Positions 1 to 13,406 of a stretch of DNA of 64,000 nucleotides are shown in pieces (within the stretch, counting starts at the first letter, position 1; every line of letters begins with the position of its first letter). The DNA is taken from positions 33,821,148 to 33,885,147 of the forward strand of contig NC_054082.1 in NCBI RefSeq assembly GCF_017562075.2. The letters run 5' to 3'. The notes beneath the pieces were generated by a model. It saw nothing but the letters and a program-made list of their open reading frames with translations, was not told where the DNA came from and did no database searches. The translations under genes and the position numbers were made by a program. The DNA comes from Anopheles merus (taxonomy: Eukaryota; Arthropoda; Insecta; Diptera; Culicidae).

Positions 1-248
1 TCACCAGCAACCGGAAGGCGGCGGGCAGCGACCAACGATCGACAAGAGCATGTGATACCTTCCAGGCTAGCTAGCTACAGACACGCGCATACAGATATAC
101 GCTACAATAAGGGATACACACATATAGACATTGAAGTACCTTGAAGCTGAATCGGGAAGTAAAGCATGCAAGTAAATCATTAAAATGCTACAACATAAAT
201 ATTTTCACAGATGATAAAATACCTTACAGCAGGAAGTAAAATCAACGA

Positions 249-252
<4 letters not shown>

Positions 253-336
<84 letters not shown>
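253..336. repeat. (TG)n microsatellite, about 84 bp
   Basis: An uninterrupted run of about 42 TG units. It produces spurious Cys-Val or His-Thr reading frames on both strands, none of which is a gene. Alternating purine-pyrimidine tracts of this length are typical of insect non-coding DNA and are usually length-polymorphic. Confidence 0.98.
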
Positions 337-338
<2 letters not shown>

Positions 339-3300
339 CACCAATGTTATCACTTGTTCAGTTGTTTCCTTTCGCAAGGCTGCTCTTCCAGTACAGTCGG
401 TTACAATTTTTGTAAACCGTGTTCTCATTGCTGGTTGACAGTGGTTAGCGTCCATGAACTACATTAAAATGTCTAGAAAAATATTAACATTGTTTTACGC
501 AATCAATCATTTGATTCATTTTGTTATTCAAATACTATTTGTTTATCAGTCATGTTGGTTATCCGTCAGGCACTGTTTGAATCTACTTTACGAGAAAAGT
601 AGCTGCAGAGTGGGAAAGTTGCAAGAATGATGCGGTAAAAAGTTTATTTTCTACCTCTGGCTGTGATCCTGGCGCTGTTTATTACACTCATAACAAACGT
701 AATCCTAAACTCAATTCATATTAAAATAGCTTGTTGGGATTGTTTCAATCCCGCAACAATTTTATTACAGATATGCTTTACTATTTCTGCTTCAAAACCT
801 TGCCTAATGTGCCTCTGTGTCTAGCTTACTGAATAAGACACCCGCTTTGGGTTGGTTACCGCTACGAGCTGATATGCCAGTGCATTTCCCATATTCCAGC
901 AAGAAAGACGAAATACCTAAACAACAACACTCCAGTTTGCTCTACCCCAAACAGCTCGACGAGCGGCTGATAATATTAGAAGCGTAAAAACAATTGATGG
1001 TTCCGTACCTTCCAGGCTCGGTTGAAGGTGCAACAGCTCTGCTCGTGCTTCGAGTTCCGAGAAAGGACACCCGATGTACGGAAATGCGATGCCAAACAGA
1101 AAAGCAAACGGCTGCAAACGGAGAGCGCAAACCTACCGAGGGCCCTGCTGCACCGGGTAGTCAAAGACAATATTGAGCAAACGGGGGGTTTCGCTTGTTT
1201 TGGTTGCCAAGCGCAAGAGCATCGAAGATCGGAAGCTGTTGCAGCGTTGCATACTGTACCGGGCTGCAAAAGGGTTGGTTACGATGTCGTGCTATCGTCT
1301 CGAATTCGGAGAACGTTCCACCTTGGCATATATTTTCCTAGAAGCATATAAAAACAACATTTCCCCGCACAGTAATGTATGATGCAAACGATGCTGGTGT
1401 GTGCACCCGGTATGGTGTAGGGATTTTGTAAAGGATCTAAAGTAATATCGCCTGCCATGGGGAATGCTGGGTAAAAGTGAAACGAGTAAATTAATTTCAG
1501 AACCGTTTGCAAACACACGCCCACAGTATGGAATGCACAAACAGTACGAGCAGGAAGCAAATCTCCGGTGCTTACAAGCTGTATCGGAAAAGAGAGAGAA
1601 AGAGAGAGAGAGAGAGACAGAGAGAGGAGAACGCACGATAGTGGAGCATCCGAGCAAACGTAACCGGAAGCAAACGTAAACGAATGCATATTCACTGGCA
1701 CCAAATCCAAGAGCAGCGATTTACAGCGATTCTTTCTGCTGTTATTCCTCGGCCCCGTATTGCAAACTGCTCAGCCGGTAGCATTTATTTAATCGGCTTA
1801 TCACGTCTGTTATTAATTACTGCCAGTGGATTATGCAGAATTGAAACGATTAGGTTATGATTTTTTGTTCCACTCCACTCCACGGAAGATTGCTGCCTTA
1901 TCCCTCCCGTATCTGATACAGAGCAAGGGGAGCGTATTTGCATCCTTCGTACTTGATTCATGCTCGCCCGGTTATGTCTTTATTCCCGGCACGTTTGTCT
2001 CTACTCCCCATGAACAACTCTTTTAACCTCTTCAAAAGCGTACTATCGATCAAGCAACATCGAATGAATTATCTTGTAGCTGAACACGCTGTACACGGTC
2101 CGTGGATTGGACTCTTTGCCATAATTCATACTCATAAAGCGATCCTACTACACCTTGGCTAAACTCTGGCTGCTCCACTTAACCTTTACCCGAACGGTGA
2201 ATGAACGAGGCAGATAGGGGAAGATAGGTAACCTCCCTATCTTGTGCAACCTAGTTGACCAATTATCTTCGCTAAAATATGTTCCCCACCACAGCAAGCC
2301 ACCTTCAGCAGGCGAAACATGCTGCCCTTACGCCACTGGGTTGGGGTTGCACAGTCAGCAGCCGCTAATTCTTGGAACTGGCTAATTTTTAACCTGCAAA
2401 CCCATCAATCTTCCGCCCAACTAGCTTCCCTACCTTCGCGCACAAGCACGATGCGACGAGTTGCCCATCCGCGGCGCTGAGCTTGCTCGCGAAGAATGAG
2501 AGCGAAGAATTAATAATCAACATTAGCATCTCTTTCCGCGTTTTACTTTTTATTGCCACATTTTGCTGCCAGCGAAGCGTACGGTGACATTTGAGGAACG
2601 ATTTTTCTTGCCTTCACGTTCCGCAGTTAATGAGCGATGGGGAGTGATAATTCTTTCAATTTTAATGCGGAAGTACGGTCGTGAGGTGTGCTCGGAATGC
2701 TAAGGCAAGCAAATTGAGCTATAGTTTTAAGCTATTTATGAATGACATTAATGCTAATGGCGCTTTATGTTTAGCAAAAGAAACCAATGTACCGTTATGC
2801 TTCGAGTAACGGACAGCTTCTAATTCCGGACATTTGAATATCATCATATCTAGGCACTGGTCATACTGCTTTTTATTTTTTAATAACTATCATGATGTAC
2901 CAGAATAAATTAAAAATCTGTCTGACCGCTAGTAGGCCCTGAATCGGCAGTAAATAAATATTTTCTGTCGGTTAGTTCACCACCAGAGGCTTTCTTAGCC
3001 GTTTTGCTTCAAACCCACACCAGTGTTATTTCTTCGATAATTCCTATTAATTGCGTTTACGTGCATTGCAATAAATTGGACTCTATTGTGGAAGAGGTTG
3101 TCAGCGTGAAAACAACAGCGTTTTACCATATTATATTCTGAAATTCATTAAAACACGTATTTAACACTGTCCGGAATTTGGAGCAATATTGCTTATTTTG
3201 ATTTTAATTCCGGATAGCCAAAGTAAAGTGTGATTAAATATATAAAAATACCTACAGTAATGATAACAACAACAAAGATTCAGTGATATTAAAAAAAACA

Positions 3301-6300
3301 ACGATATTTGAAGATAGATGTGCCCAATGCCTTAATGGCCTTACAGGAAAGATCTTCGAATCGCGCTGCAGTACTTTGGTTCAATGCATGAGGAAAACGC
3401 ACTCAAACCCCATTGCCAGCAACACCGTCGTCCTGTCGATCCAGGGGGATAATGACTCTCAGAATGTGGTGTCCGGACGTAAATATAAGTTAAAAACATA
3501 TGCTAGGGTATGACGAAATAAATATGAATTAGTGAGAGATTATTACATGCCAAAAATTCCTTTAGAGGCCGTAATTCGAAGCAGTACGGTGTATGCTTCA
3601 ATAAAGGTATGCCATAATAAGCATAAAGCAACACTTACCATCGAGTAACAGAGCTCATTATGTTACTGTCTCGTTTTGATGCTTTAAAAAAACTTTTCAT
3701 ATCAGGTTTTAAATAATGCTACTTATTCAAATATTGTGCTAAAAAAATATTCAACTATTTCAACGATTATATTGGTTTGATCAGGATAGGATGAACTTTT
3801 CTCATAAGGTCGATAATAATATATTTGGACAGCACGCTTCTAGAAGCAAAATAATATCCATCGTTAGCTAGCAACTCAAAACTTAGCGACACGGTCCGGC
3901 AGTTTCTGCTTGATAAAAAATAATCAGAACACAACGATTTTTCAAACTTGCGGATACGCGCAAGGAGGGCGCAGAATCCATTCATCATCCTTTCCCATTA
4001 CTCACGCAAGCGGAACTCATCACCCTCAGTCATCGTGTCTACCAGTCAGCACACCATGGGTTCCAGGGTTTCGTTCAGCGACGCTGTCCCATTGCTCTCG
4101 CTGCCCGGGTGCAATCACGTGCAGCAGATGTCGGCGCTCGATAGAAGACGTTCTGGCAAGGGTGTCAGAATGTAAATGTCAATTTGGAGATGAAAAATGT
4201 GTGCATAAATTTTCCCTAATATTGTAATTTTTAAACCATTGAGCCGCCGAGTGCTTACGATGGAGGACACCGGAGCGAGAGTGGAAGCATCCCTTGGGAT
4301 ATAAGTTTAGTACTTCCTTTTTAGTCGCCCCGTTCACATTGTTACACTCATGACTGCACGAATAGTAACGAATAGCGTTTGTCTGCAGCTAGAACGCACG
4401 ATGGGATCGGATCAGCGACATTCACTTCACCTTCCTACGTACACTCTGCCAGTTATTCGAAAACATTCATATTGAGCTGTACAATTCCTGCTATCTACTT
4501 TACCAACAGTAAAATAAAAACCAACAAACGATTCCATCATTGCTCACAAAAGCGTCCCTATTACCTTCTAAGCGCACAAACACCAGGCGCCTCCATTGAT
4601 GGAATTTTTGGTGTAATTTTTTCACCACCTTGCTTCATTTACACAATCCAATCGTTCACAGAAAATGTCACCTGCCGATTGATCTTTCCATTCGAAGGGA
4701 TAATTTTTCACACAGCTTGGATTCACATTTCCCTTTTTGTAAGCACACGGCAGCATTTCTGCTTTGATCATTACGTTATCGTGCATTAACGACTTCAATG
4801 AATCGTATTACGCTTTGGCCTTGGTGCCGCTGCTAACGCTGGTAATGTGAAGCTATGCGCATGGTACAATGGGCAAACATATGTCACTCGATTAAACATC
4901 CCGCTTCTGGATGACACTTCGGTGATTCATTTCGTTCCCGCCACGATAATAATCATGATGAAATCAAAGCGCTTTGCAAGGACTGATTTGTTTCGCATCG
5001 TGTCAATTTCAGTCAGCTTTACGGATGAGCTAGCATAAGGATTTACGATTGGCTCAGAAAAATTTATGCGTAGTAATAATTATGTTTCCACGTATTTTTT
5101 ATTTTAAAATTTTTATTTTTATTCGAATAGTTTCTTGATTGTACTCGGAACTAAATAGGTTAAATCAGCGACACGCTATTTGCTGAGAAAAGGAATAACG
5201 TAAATAGTTATCAAATTGCAGAACAGCATCTCATTCGTAGGATCGGTTACATGCCTCCCTTAAAAACAACATTCAATTTAAGTTCCCTATCATGCCTACC
5301 CCAGCACCATAGTTCTGGGTAAGCAGTTAATTCAATTTAACTCTTTCATTCTAATCAACCCATCCTGCATGGTCGCTTGCCTTTGAAATCGATCACAAAT
5401 AAATCAATCAGGCACGGGTCGGTTTGGTTAATTTAACACCACAAATTAATTTACCATCCCATCCTTCGAGCCCTTCCTGGGAGGAATTCTAGCATCTTCG
5501 AAGCTAACCGATACTACTGCGACCCAAAATTACAATCCTTTGCGCGTGGGAGTTTCAATCATTTTCTTTTTTTTGTTTCCTCTCTACCGCTAGCCTTCAA
5601 CTGGGTTCCCGCAGTCCTTCCGTAGTTTTGTCTCCGATTAAGCTGTCTCCACAGAGCTGTACAGCTTAATCGACTTCCTGTATCCAATTTCACTGCGTAA
5701 CAAACGATTCCGCTTGTTGTGAAACACGAGCAACCAACCAATAAATCTAGCCCAGCCCATCGAGGACGGGCACCAGCCAAGGCAATCGCCGGCGCCGTGG
5801 AAATTAAAACTTTCTTACCGCGAAGAAAACTCCCGGCCAGCCGAAAACACTGCCCTGTCTATTCCGACATGTTGGAGAAGCTAATTTTTTCCTCGCTCAA
5901 TACCGTCCGCGCACCGCTGCTCGAAGGGGAAATTTGAGTCGGCCATGTCGAACGTCCGTTAGAGGCGGGCGGCTTTATAATTTGATCGCAATCTATGCTG
6001 ATTTAGCGACCTTCGTTCTACCCCGCCACTCAACGATCTAGCTGCTGTCTTTCCTGATGGCGTTGTTTTGCAAATTTTACCCATGCCTTTGATTTTTGGC
6101 TTCTTTGGACGCCGTTGCTGTTCAGTCAGCACTGATGGTAGAGGACAGAAGCCAATCTTTCGTCTGCTCTTTATTTGCAAAGAATACTGTCTTTTGATGT
6201 AGTTAAGTAGTCTGGCGAATTTATGCGGAACGGAATTTAATCACTGATGTTCAGCAACAAGAGTTTGTAGATTTTCTTTTGGATGCGTCTTTAACAATGA

Positions 6301-7540
6301 GCAACAATTGATGCGACACAATTTGGCCATTGATTTTGGCTAAAACAATAGTTTTCAACATAAATGTAAAGAACCTTCACGAAATCGTAGAACGAGCAAA
6401 TGAGATCGAAACAGGGTAAAATCATCCAAAAACAAGAGAACAAAAAAATCAGCTTAAATCACATATCAAAAGCTGTAGGTCTGCTCTGTTTGTGAGCACG
6501 CCCGTCAGTACAAGCACAAATACACAGTAATGGCACAACGAATCTGAAAAAAATGCACAAATCCACACAACGCTTGTGGTACAAATTGCTGCCAAAGCAA
6601 CAGTAAACACGATTTTAATGGTCGGACGTACGAAAACCGTTACCTCCCAATGCCACCCGTCCAGTGCCAACCCATCAGCCAGCGTTGGCCGCATTTGCAC
6701 GTTGAGCGGAGCGCTTTGAAACGTTCTTTTCAATTTCTTCCTTGCGTGAATGCAGTTTCCAGCAGCAGCGCACGAACTCCAGCTCCTAGCATTAGGCCAA
6801 AATTTATCATACGGCAAAAGCGATCATTAGGCAGCGGTGCAAAGAGCGAAACCGGAAAGAAATGGTAAAATGTATTTCAGCTCATTCGCCCCGCCGTTCG
6901 CTCGTGACCGTTTCGTGGCCTATCCAACCCAGAACCACAATTTGGTCATTTCCACGCCTACCGCAGCCACCATTTCCATTCGCACGTTGCGTGCGCCTTT
7001 TTTGGTTCACCTTTTTTCCTCTCACTCTCGAAAGCGAGCTCGCTGTACAACGACCACTTTTCTTGCATGCAACCAGCAACATCGCGATATCAGCCACAAC
7101 GGGAAAGGAACACGAGGCTAGCTTCCCTCGCCGCGTCCGCTGTGCATTCGCTGTGTGGGTAGGCGATGAAATCATTTGATGCAAAACGTCCCACCCTCTT
7201 TGAGGGGGGAGGGGGTGGTGGTGCTTCAGTGCAAATGCCCCAAAAAACGGAAATCGTTGTTTTTTTCGTCTCTCCCGCATCACAACAAGAACCACGGCAT
7301 GGGAAAGGTGCGAGACGTGGACCATGAAGGAAGAGGAGAAAACGATTTTCTTTCGGTTTCTGTGCTCTTGTTTGCTGTTTTTCAATGTTTATCCCAATAA
7401 AAAAACGATGCATCGTAGGGAGAGGTTAGGCTGGAGATGGGCGGAGTGAAGCCATTTGAAGGAACGGGCCCATTTAAGTGCCACTTGGACATGAAAAGAG
7501 CAGCAGCAGCGAATGCAGAATTGCTGATGCTGCCACTCAG
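337..7540. other. Non-coding stretch, no gene recognised
   Basis: About 7.2 kb with no reading frame that resembles a known protein. The open frames present are short (under about 145 codons), overlap each other on both strands and have no domain-like composition. A GA-rich microsatellite lies at 1590-1629. Around 2830 and 3170 there are short matching inverted motifs (ATTCCGGACA and TGTCCGGAAT), but without a target duplication they were not called as an element. Intron or intergenic DNA is the simplest reading. Confidence 0.6.
1590..1629. repeat. Imperfect (GA)n microsatellite
   Basis: About 40 bp of GA dinucleotides with a few interruptions (GAAA, GACA). Confidence 0.9.

Positions 7541-7606
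<66 letters not shown>
7541..7606. repeat. (GA)n microsatellite, about 66 bp
   Basis: Nearly perfect GA repeat with one GAAA interruption near the left end. Long GA/CT tracts can bind GAGA-type factors or form triplex DNA; that role is inference only. Confidence 0.97.
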
Positions 7607-10600
7607 CTGAACGCGGGTACACGGACGTTGAGTTGCCGCAGTAATTGTCGTAATGTCGACGTAAGCCTCGAACAAGTGAAATCATAAAAGAAAACGAACC
7701 GGCAGCGCCGCCCCAAACCACCTCAACGAGTGAGTGGACCAACTTTATCGTCCGCCTTTAAAATGTAATTAAATGTGCTTTTCTCGCCCCGGCAATATCC
7801 GGCCAAATGGGAGCAGGCGTAAGCCGGCAGCGGGTGAGTGCGAACGGACTGGTGTGAACACAGCGCACAGCGAGTATAATTAAATATTGCTGCGGAACAC
7901 ACGGCTGAACCGCTGCATGAGCATCACTGCAACATGTTTAAAGTTGTAGTTAAACGAATCGAGACATTTGTTTTACAAGAAGTCTTTTTTTGACCTATCT
8001 TCGGCGCAATCATGCATCATTGCGGGGGTGCAACATTTAAAAGCCTTATTGATCTTACACTCTACATCAAACGGCAATTAAGATCTCAAGAGCTCATGGT
8101 TACACTTCACTCTGATGCCCTCGGGGTAAAAGCTTGCGTAGCAGTCATTTACACTTGTCGTCGGTTAACAAAGTGGGCTCGTTGTTTGTTCTGCTCACTA
8201 ACGAACCGGGCACTAACTACTTACCGCAACCAGCAGCACTTCAGTAGTGGCGATGCGAGCGTTTGTCATTTCGATTGCTTCTCACTTCTTGGGGCACGAG
8301 CATTAGCAAAGGCGTAACTGGTAAGGCAACACATATCGTGAAAGTGTTCGGTCAACGGAACGTCAACGGAAGAAGTTGTAATTAAACACAGCCTATAGCC
8401 ACAATAGTTTAGCTTTTGGAAGCTGAATCGATGGTTTAGTGGTGCTTTTCTAGATTATTTTCTAGCAATATTTTTACCTTTCAATTGACCGGTTGTGTTG
8501 CCTATTTAACAACACTGCCATTTGCGTAACAACACCGAACACAAAACCATTCACACACATTCATTAGATTGGCTAGCGTGCAACTAACAAATAAGCTAAA
8601 ACCTCCTGTGCACTTACCCTCACCAGCATGTTGTATAAATGAATGAAATGAATGAGGTTTTTAGAGCACCATTACATACCCTGCAACCCTAGTTCTCTTA
8701 CATTACACTCTGTTGCATTCAAACATTCCCATAATGTATGGAATATCTTCCCCGCCCCAAACAGTTGCACATTCCGCTAGATAAAAGATTCATTCAAAAG
8801 TGGAATGTTTGAAGCAAAAGCAACAAACAGCTCAAAAACAAAGCCAACAACAAGACCATGAACAAAAGATGGCAAAAAAATGGAAGAAAAACCCCAACAC
8901 AAACCGGACCCAACACAACCTAGCGCCATGCTGGAAGACGATGCTTACAAACTATCCCTCCAACGCTACACGCCAGGGTCCGACTGCTGACGAACGGGGA
9001 TGAAGCGGGGGAAACTGTGTGTGGGTGTGGTTGGTGGGAGGTGGAAGGAAAACATGAAAAACGCACCAGAACAAAAATGCACCACGAATGGATATAAATG
9101 TATATTAAATTCAAACAGCAATGATTGTGCAGTGAAAGTGCACATTCATGTTTTCCGAGCGCGAGGGGGCGCACATTGAAAAAAATGAGCATCCCTTACG
9201 CTTCGTGCTGCTTTGCATAATGCATTCCCCGAGCGAATGATTTGGCGCCGCGGCTAGCAACAGCACGGCAACTGGCAGAGAGCATTTCATCCCAGGCAGG
9301 TAGCAGCTGCCTCTATCAAAACCGCGCTCGCCTGATTGTTGCCGAGATAAAGAATATCCGACAGATTCCATCACATGGCATCCATCTGCTTGCTGCTGTG
9401 CGGTGTTTCGTCTGCCGTCTTATCTTGCTCACCAACTTTGCGCTGCTCTGGCTCTGGACGCTTTCTTCACCGCAAACTCACCTTCGATCGACACGCAAAT
9501 TTATTCGTGAAATATTTTTTTCGATGTTGCTCGTTCCATCCCCATTTCATTTGCACCGTCTTGCTAGCGAAATACTGCCAACGGTAAGCGGTTTGTGTCT
9601 TGCCATTGCACAGGCGATGGGAAACATGCGACAACACCACAGAAGCAGATCTTAATTTTTGGGGAGACAAAAGATACCCTTCATCCCATTCGTATCACTT
9701 TCCATCGCCGGTACAACGCACGACAGCCACTGTCCCTTGAGAAACCGGGGCGAAGGCCACGTACTTAACGGCAATGGGCAGCTCCCCCATGCTCCCAGAT
9801 CATTTCGCCTTTTGGATGTTAATATCATCAGCATCATCATTATCATCAACGTCTTTCTGGGCGGAGACGGTACAGCTTCATCAACAAGAACTTTTCTGCT
9901 CATCGTTCGCAACATCATCATAATCATCCTACTACGGGCATACTACGTCGCTTCGACCCAAGGGCACCGCGCTGCGCCCTATTTATGCGTGCCCGTTTTA
10001 TTTTCAGTTTACCAGCCAGCGTCGTCTCTATTTACAGGTGCGCGGGGTTTGGTTTCGCGTCCCCGCAAGCAAACCTGCAACATTTGCATTCTTTGCTTAG
10101 TACTGATCAGCAAGAGAGAGAGAGATATATATAGAGAGAACGAGAGAGAGAGATATAGAGAGAAAAATATCGAGTAAAAGTAGAGACAGCTAGTAATGGC
10201 CATAGCAATTAAGGTTGTGTACAGCTTAAATAATTTGTCCGTCATAATCTTCAGTCGCCTCAGAAGGTTCAAAATGTACTACTAGGATGTTGAAAAAAAC
10301 TAACCTATTGTGTTGCTCTGTCCTAGATCCTATTTATATGGCTAATTACATCGAATGGGCTTATTGGTAGTTAACATTTGTACACCGCACAAATGACATT
10401 AAACAACGTTAACTAGAAAAAGGATAACGCCTCTAAAGGATCGCTCACTATTGGCTCAACATATCATTTCAACTTCCACATTGGCTGAAGTGAATTTACC
10501 ATTTACCTTGAAATTTGCTTGATCCACACACACCAACACATTGATGACTCACCCACCAACCCACACACACATACACATCTTAATGTCCGAGCGAGCGAGC

Positions 10601-11395
10601 GATCAAGCGTGGTGAAAGTGGCAGTAATTAAAAATTTATTGCAATAAATTATTGCACACCAGGTACCCGGGCGCGCAGAAGATCATGCTGAATAATATAT
10701 TTAAAACATGAACTCCTACCGTAATTGCAATGTATTTTGTCGGAATAATTTATGCGGTCGCATCGTCGCAAATGCTGCAGCTGCTGCCTCGCCTTGGCTG
10801 CCATTTTCTGCAGCGCTGCAGACCACCATTCCTCGCTTGATGGGACGGCTCTCTGCCCACCCGCACAACGCCCACGGGGACAACGTACGTCGACCTCCCT
10901 CCTTGCCAAGCCGGACACCGGAAACAACCGGTGTACGGGAGGTAACTTAAAGCGGAAGTTTCGCTGGGCCGAAGGTGCGTGTTTGGAGAAAATTAATGGA
11001 CCCATTGCAACCGCATGTTCGCTTCCAGCCCGTGGCCTCGCCGGTTGTGGCCAGTTCGCCGGCTGTCTCTAACGGGCAATCTTGGCCAACATGAACATGC
11101 ACATGCCTTCCGCAGCATGTTCTGCCGATGTAGTGATGTGACCTGCCCCAGTTGCCGCCACTTTTCCTGCGCAAAAGGGTGGTCGGTCTGCTTCCCGAGC
11201 GCCACCGCTCGGGGTGCCCATATCGGGCGCCAGCATCGACAACACTTTCCGGCTGAATCGTACGCATTCGCGCGCTGCATCGTGCCGACCATTCCGAGCG
11301 GAAGAAAAGATTTCATCCAAAGACGCAGTTGAAAGACGCAAAGAAAGAAAACTGCTACCGTTAGGTATGTTACCACAAAGTATTGGAGACGAATA
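7607..11395. other. Non-coding stretch, no gene recognised
   Basis: About 3.8 kb without a recognisable gene. The part from about 10650 to 11330 is GC-richer and contains several overlapping open frames on both strands (up to 140 codons). None has recognisable motifs, and mutual overlap on opposite strands is typical of chance frames in GC-rich DNA. A compound GA/TA repeat sits at 10113-10166. Confidence 0.55.
10113..10166. repeat. Compound (GA)n/(TA)n microsatellite
   Basis: GA dinucleotides broken by short ATATATA blocks. The run is preceded by TGATCAGCAAG, which faintly resembles the 3' end motif of the non-LTR element seen at 43421, but the resemblance is too short to call it a copy. Confidence 0.85.
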
Positions 11396-11420
11396 CTGTA
11401 CAGCAGGTATGTCAAACTGG

Positions 11421-11434
11421 CGGCCCGCGGGCCG
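11421..11434. repeat. Perfect 14-bp GC palindrome in hAT element A end
   Basis: CGGCCCGCGGGCCG equals its own reverse complement. It lies 17 bp inside the left terminus of element A, where hAT transposases commonly bind subterminal motifs. A binding role is inference. Confidence 0.8.
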
Positions 11435-12774
11435 CATGCTGCCCTCGTCTCGGTCCCGCGAGAATATTTTTAGAATTGCTAAAATCACTACAAATCAAAA
11501 AACTGTTATTACTATTTGTCGAAGTGTATTAAATTTTCCAGAGAAGAACAATCATTTTGATGGTATATTTTTCGAATCTAACATGAATGTACCCATAACA
11601 TCTCATAAACTTATGCTACACAATCGTACAGAACAATCGAGACCCTTAAGGAACATTGAATTGAATGCAAACTCACTCGTATTATCTTTCGATTAAATTC
11701 TGAATATTAACATAATTTTGTGCACACTCGATTGCACATTCTATATGGAAAAATTGATTTGCGACACCCTTCTCCAAACGAAAAAGGAATGAAAATAACT
11801 AGATACACACAGTCGGAATCTTCGCAATAACTAGTGATGGATTGTCAGAATCACATCCACGGCTCAAATCTATTTTCGATCTTAGCTAAAGCGACTCCGA
11901 ATCCGGCCAAATCAAACCAACAGTTTCGTTCGGTGCCGTCCGAAGCCTATAGATCCGTTTAAAGCCATTCGGGACCGTTGGAGTCATCAGTTGTCGCACG
12001 GAGCGGCTAATCTGCAGGGAGAAATGGATCCGGTCGGTCCCACCGAAGTCGACCATCTCAATGCCCCCGAGTGCCGAATAAAGGATTCATTTGGCTCCGA
12101 ATTTCTCCGAACGGATTTGCCTTAGAATGTTACATCTTTGATGTTCGATTGAAGCTAATTTTGTTTTTTTTTTTCCACAACCATGCCACCATAAATGTTA
12201 ATAAAAATGATTGTAGCCCAGTTGGAATTATGCATCCAAAAAAATACACCCCACATTCTGCAAGACGAAGTAATGTACTTTCCAACCTCCCCAAAAATCT
12301 AAACCAAAATGATATGATTACGCTTAAGCCTAAATTAAGAATTAAAATAATCGAAATGCCGAAGTCCTGCGATATACAGCTTATTAATAGATTAGCTCAC
12401 TTAGTCCGTACCTCAATTCGCGAATCATCTCCCTTCAAGTGTCAAAACAAGATTTGCCGATCTTTATAGGATCTCACACCACGAATCTTCGTCAGATAAA
12501 ATTATGGTAATTTAACAAAATTAGTCGTAAAACATGGGTTCTTGTAATAAGATATGAATATACCACCATATACCCCTTGGAACTTGGAAAATAGCGAAAA
12601 ATAATGTTTAAACACGTTTTATTACAATTTTCCTCTTGATCTGTCAAAAAATTTCAGGCAAATATTTTTGTTATTCATCCAGCGGTTGTTAGCTCGGATG
12701 GCTTGAAAAAGATTCGCAACAGGTTAGTAGACTTCCCCTACCTCAGTGAAAAAGTGTGGTTGAGCGATATTTTC

Positions 12775-13406
12775 TAGAGTTGTGTCTCAAGTACCGAACG
12801 AACGAACGAAAGAACGAACGACCTACGTTCATCTAATCAACGTTCATCGATTCTTTATAAATCAGAATGTACTGAGTTGGTAATCAAAATAACGTCCTAC
12901 CCGCCGAAATAACGAACGTTATAGTACGTCAGGTTGTTCATTTCCCCCATACAAATATGAACATGAATCGTAATACCAAGACGTTCACGAAAAGAATGAC
13001 CTATCCGTCGAAATAAAGAACGTCCAAGTCATTCATTCCCTCCATACAAATATGAACGTGAACTGTATGACCAGGACATTCACGAAAAGAACGAACTATC
13101 CGTCGAAATAAAGAACGTCCTAGTACGCTAGGTCGTTCATTCCCGCCATACAAATATGAACGTGAACCGTAATACCAGGACGTTCATGTAAAGAACTTCC
13201 TACCAATCGTAATAACGATCTTCCTGGTATCTCTAATAATTTTCAAGATGCAATACACTTATAATGTTCTTCTTGCAAAATGAAACAATTTACCATATTT
13301 TCTTCAACTGAAATGAACGAATGAATCGCGATTCACGTTCAGTTCATCTAAATGAAAGAACTAGTACGTTCACGTTCATGGAAATGAACCGAATTGCCCA
13401 AGCCTA
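12775..13406. mobile_element. hAT-like MITE nested in element A (element B, 632 bp)
   Basis: A perfect 8-bp duplication, ATATTTTC, lies at 12767-12774 and 13407-13414. Immediately inside are termini TAGAGTTGTG (left) and TAGGCTTGGG (reverse complement of the right end), 7 of 10 positions matching, of the TAG..TTG type common in insect hAT elements. The interior is rich in GAACG/CGTTC motifs: a (GAAC)n tract near the left end, a tandem array of about 100-bp units in the middle, and further CGTTCA motifs near the right end. No coding capacity. Because it sits wholly within element A and has its own duplication, it inserted after element A. Confidence 0.8.
12901..13204. repeat. Three-copy tandem array of about 100-bp units
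   Basis: Units start at 12901, 13005 and 13100 (lengths 104, 95 and about 104 bp). Each opens with CCGYCGAAATAA, continues with GAACGT and TCATTC, then CCATACAAATATGAAC, then ACGTTCA-like or ACATTCA-like motifs. The copies differ by substitutions and by a 9-bp gap in the second unit. A fragment of a further unit precedes the first copy. The array lies entirely inside hAT element B and probably amplified within it. Confidence 0.85.

Noticed and set aside
180..467. Open frames through the TG repeat on both strands
   Set aside because: They are translations of a dinucleotide repeat and have no other protein-like sequence.
2836..3190. Inverted motifs ATTCCGGACA and TGTCCGGAAT about 335 bp apart
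   Set aside because: Only about 10 bp match and no target duplication flanks them; not enough to call an element.
10649..11696. Cluster of overlapping open frames in GC-rich DNA
   Set aside because: Frames overlap on both strands, have no motifs and are explained by low stop frequency in GC-rich sequence; one runs into the hAT element.
12071..12469. 132-codon frame as a possible hAT transposase remnant
   Set aside because: No hAT motifs, no BED finger and no dimerisation segment can be seen.
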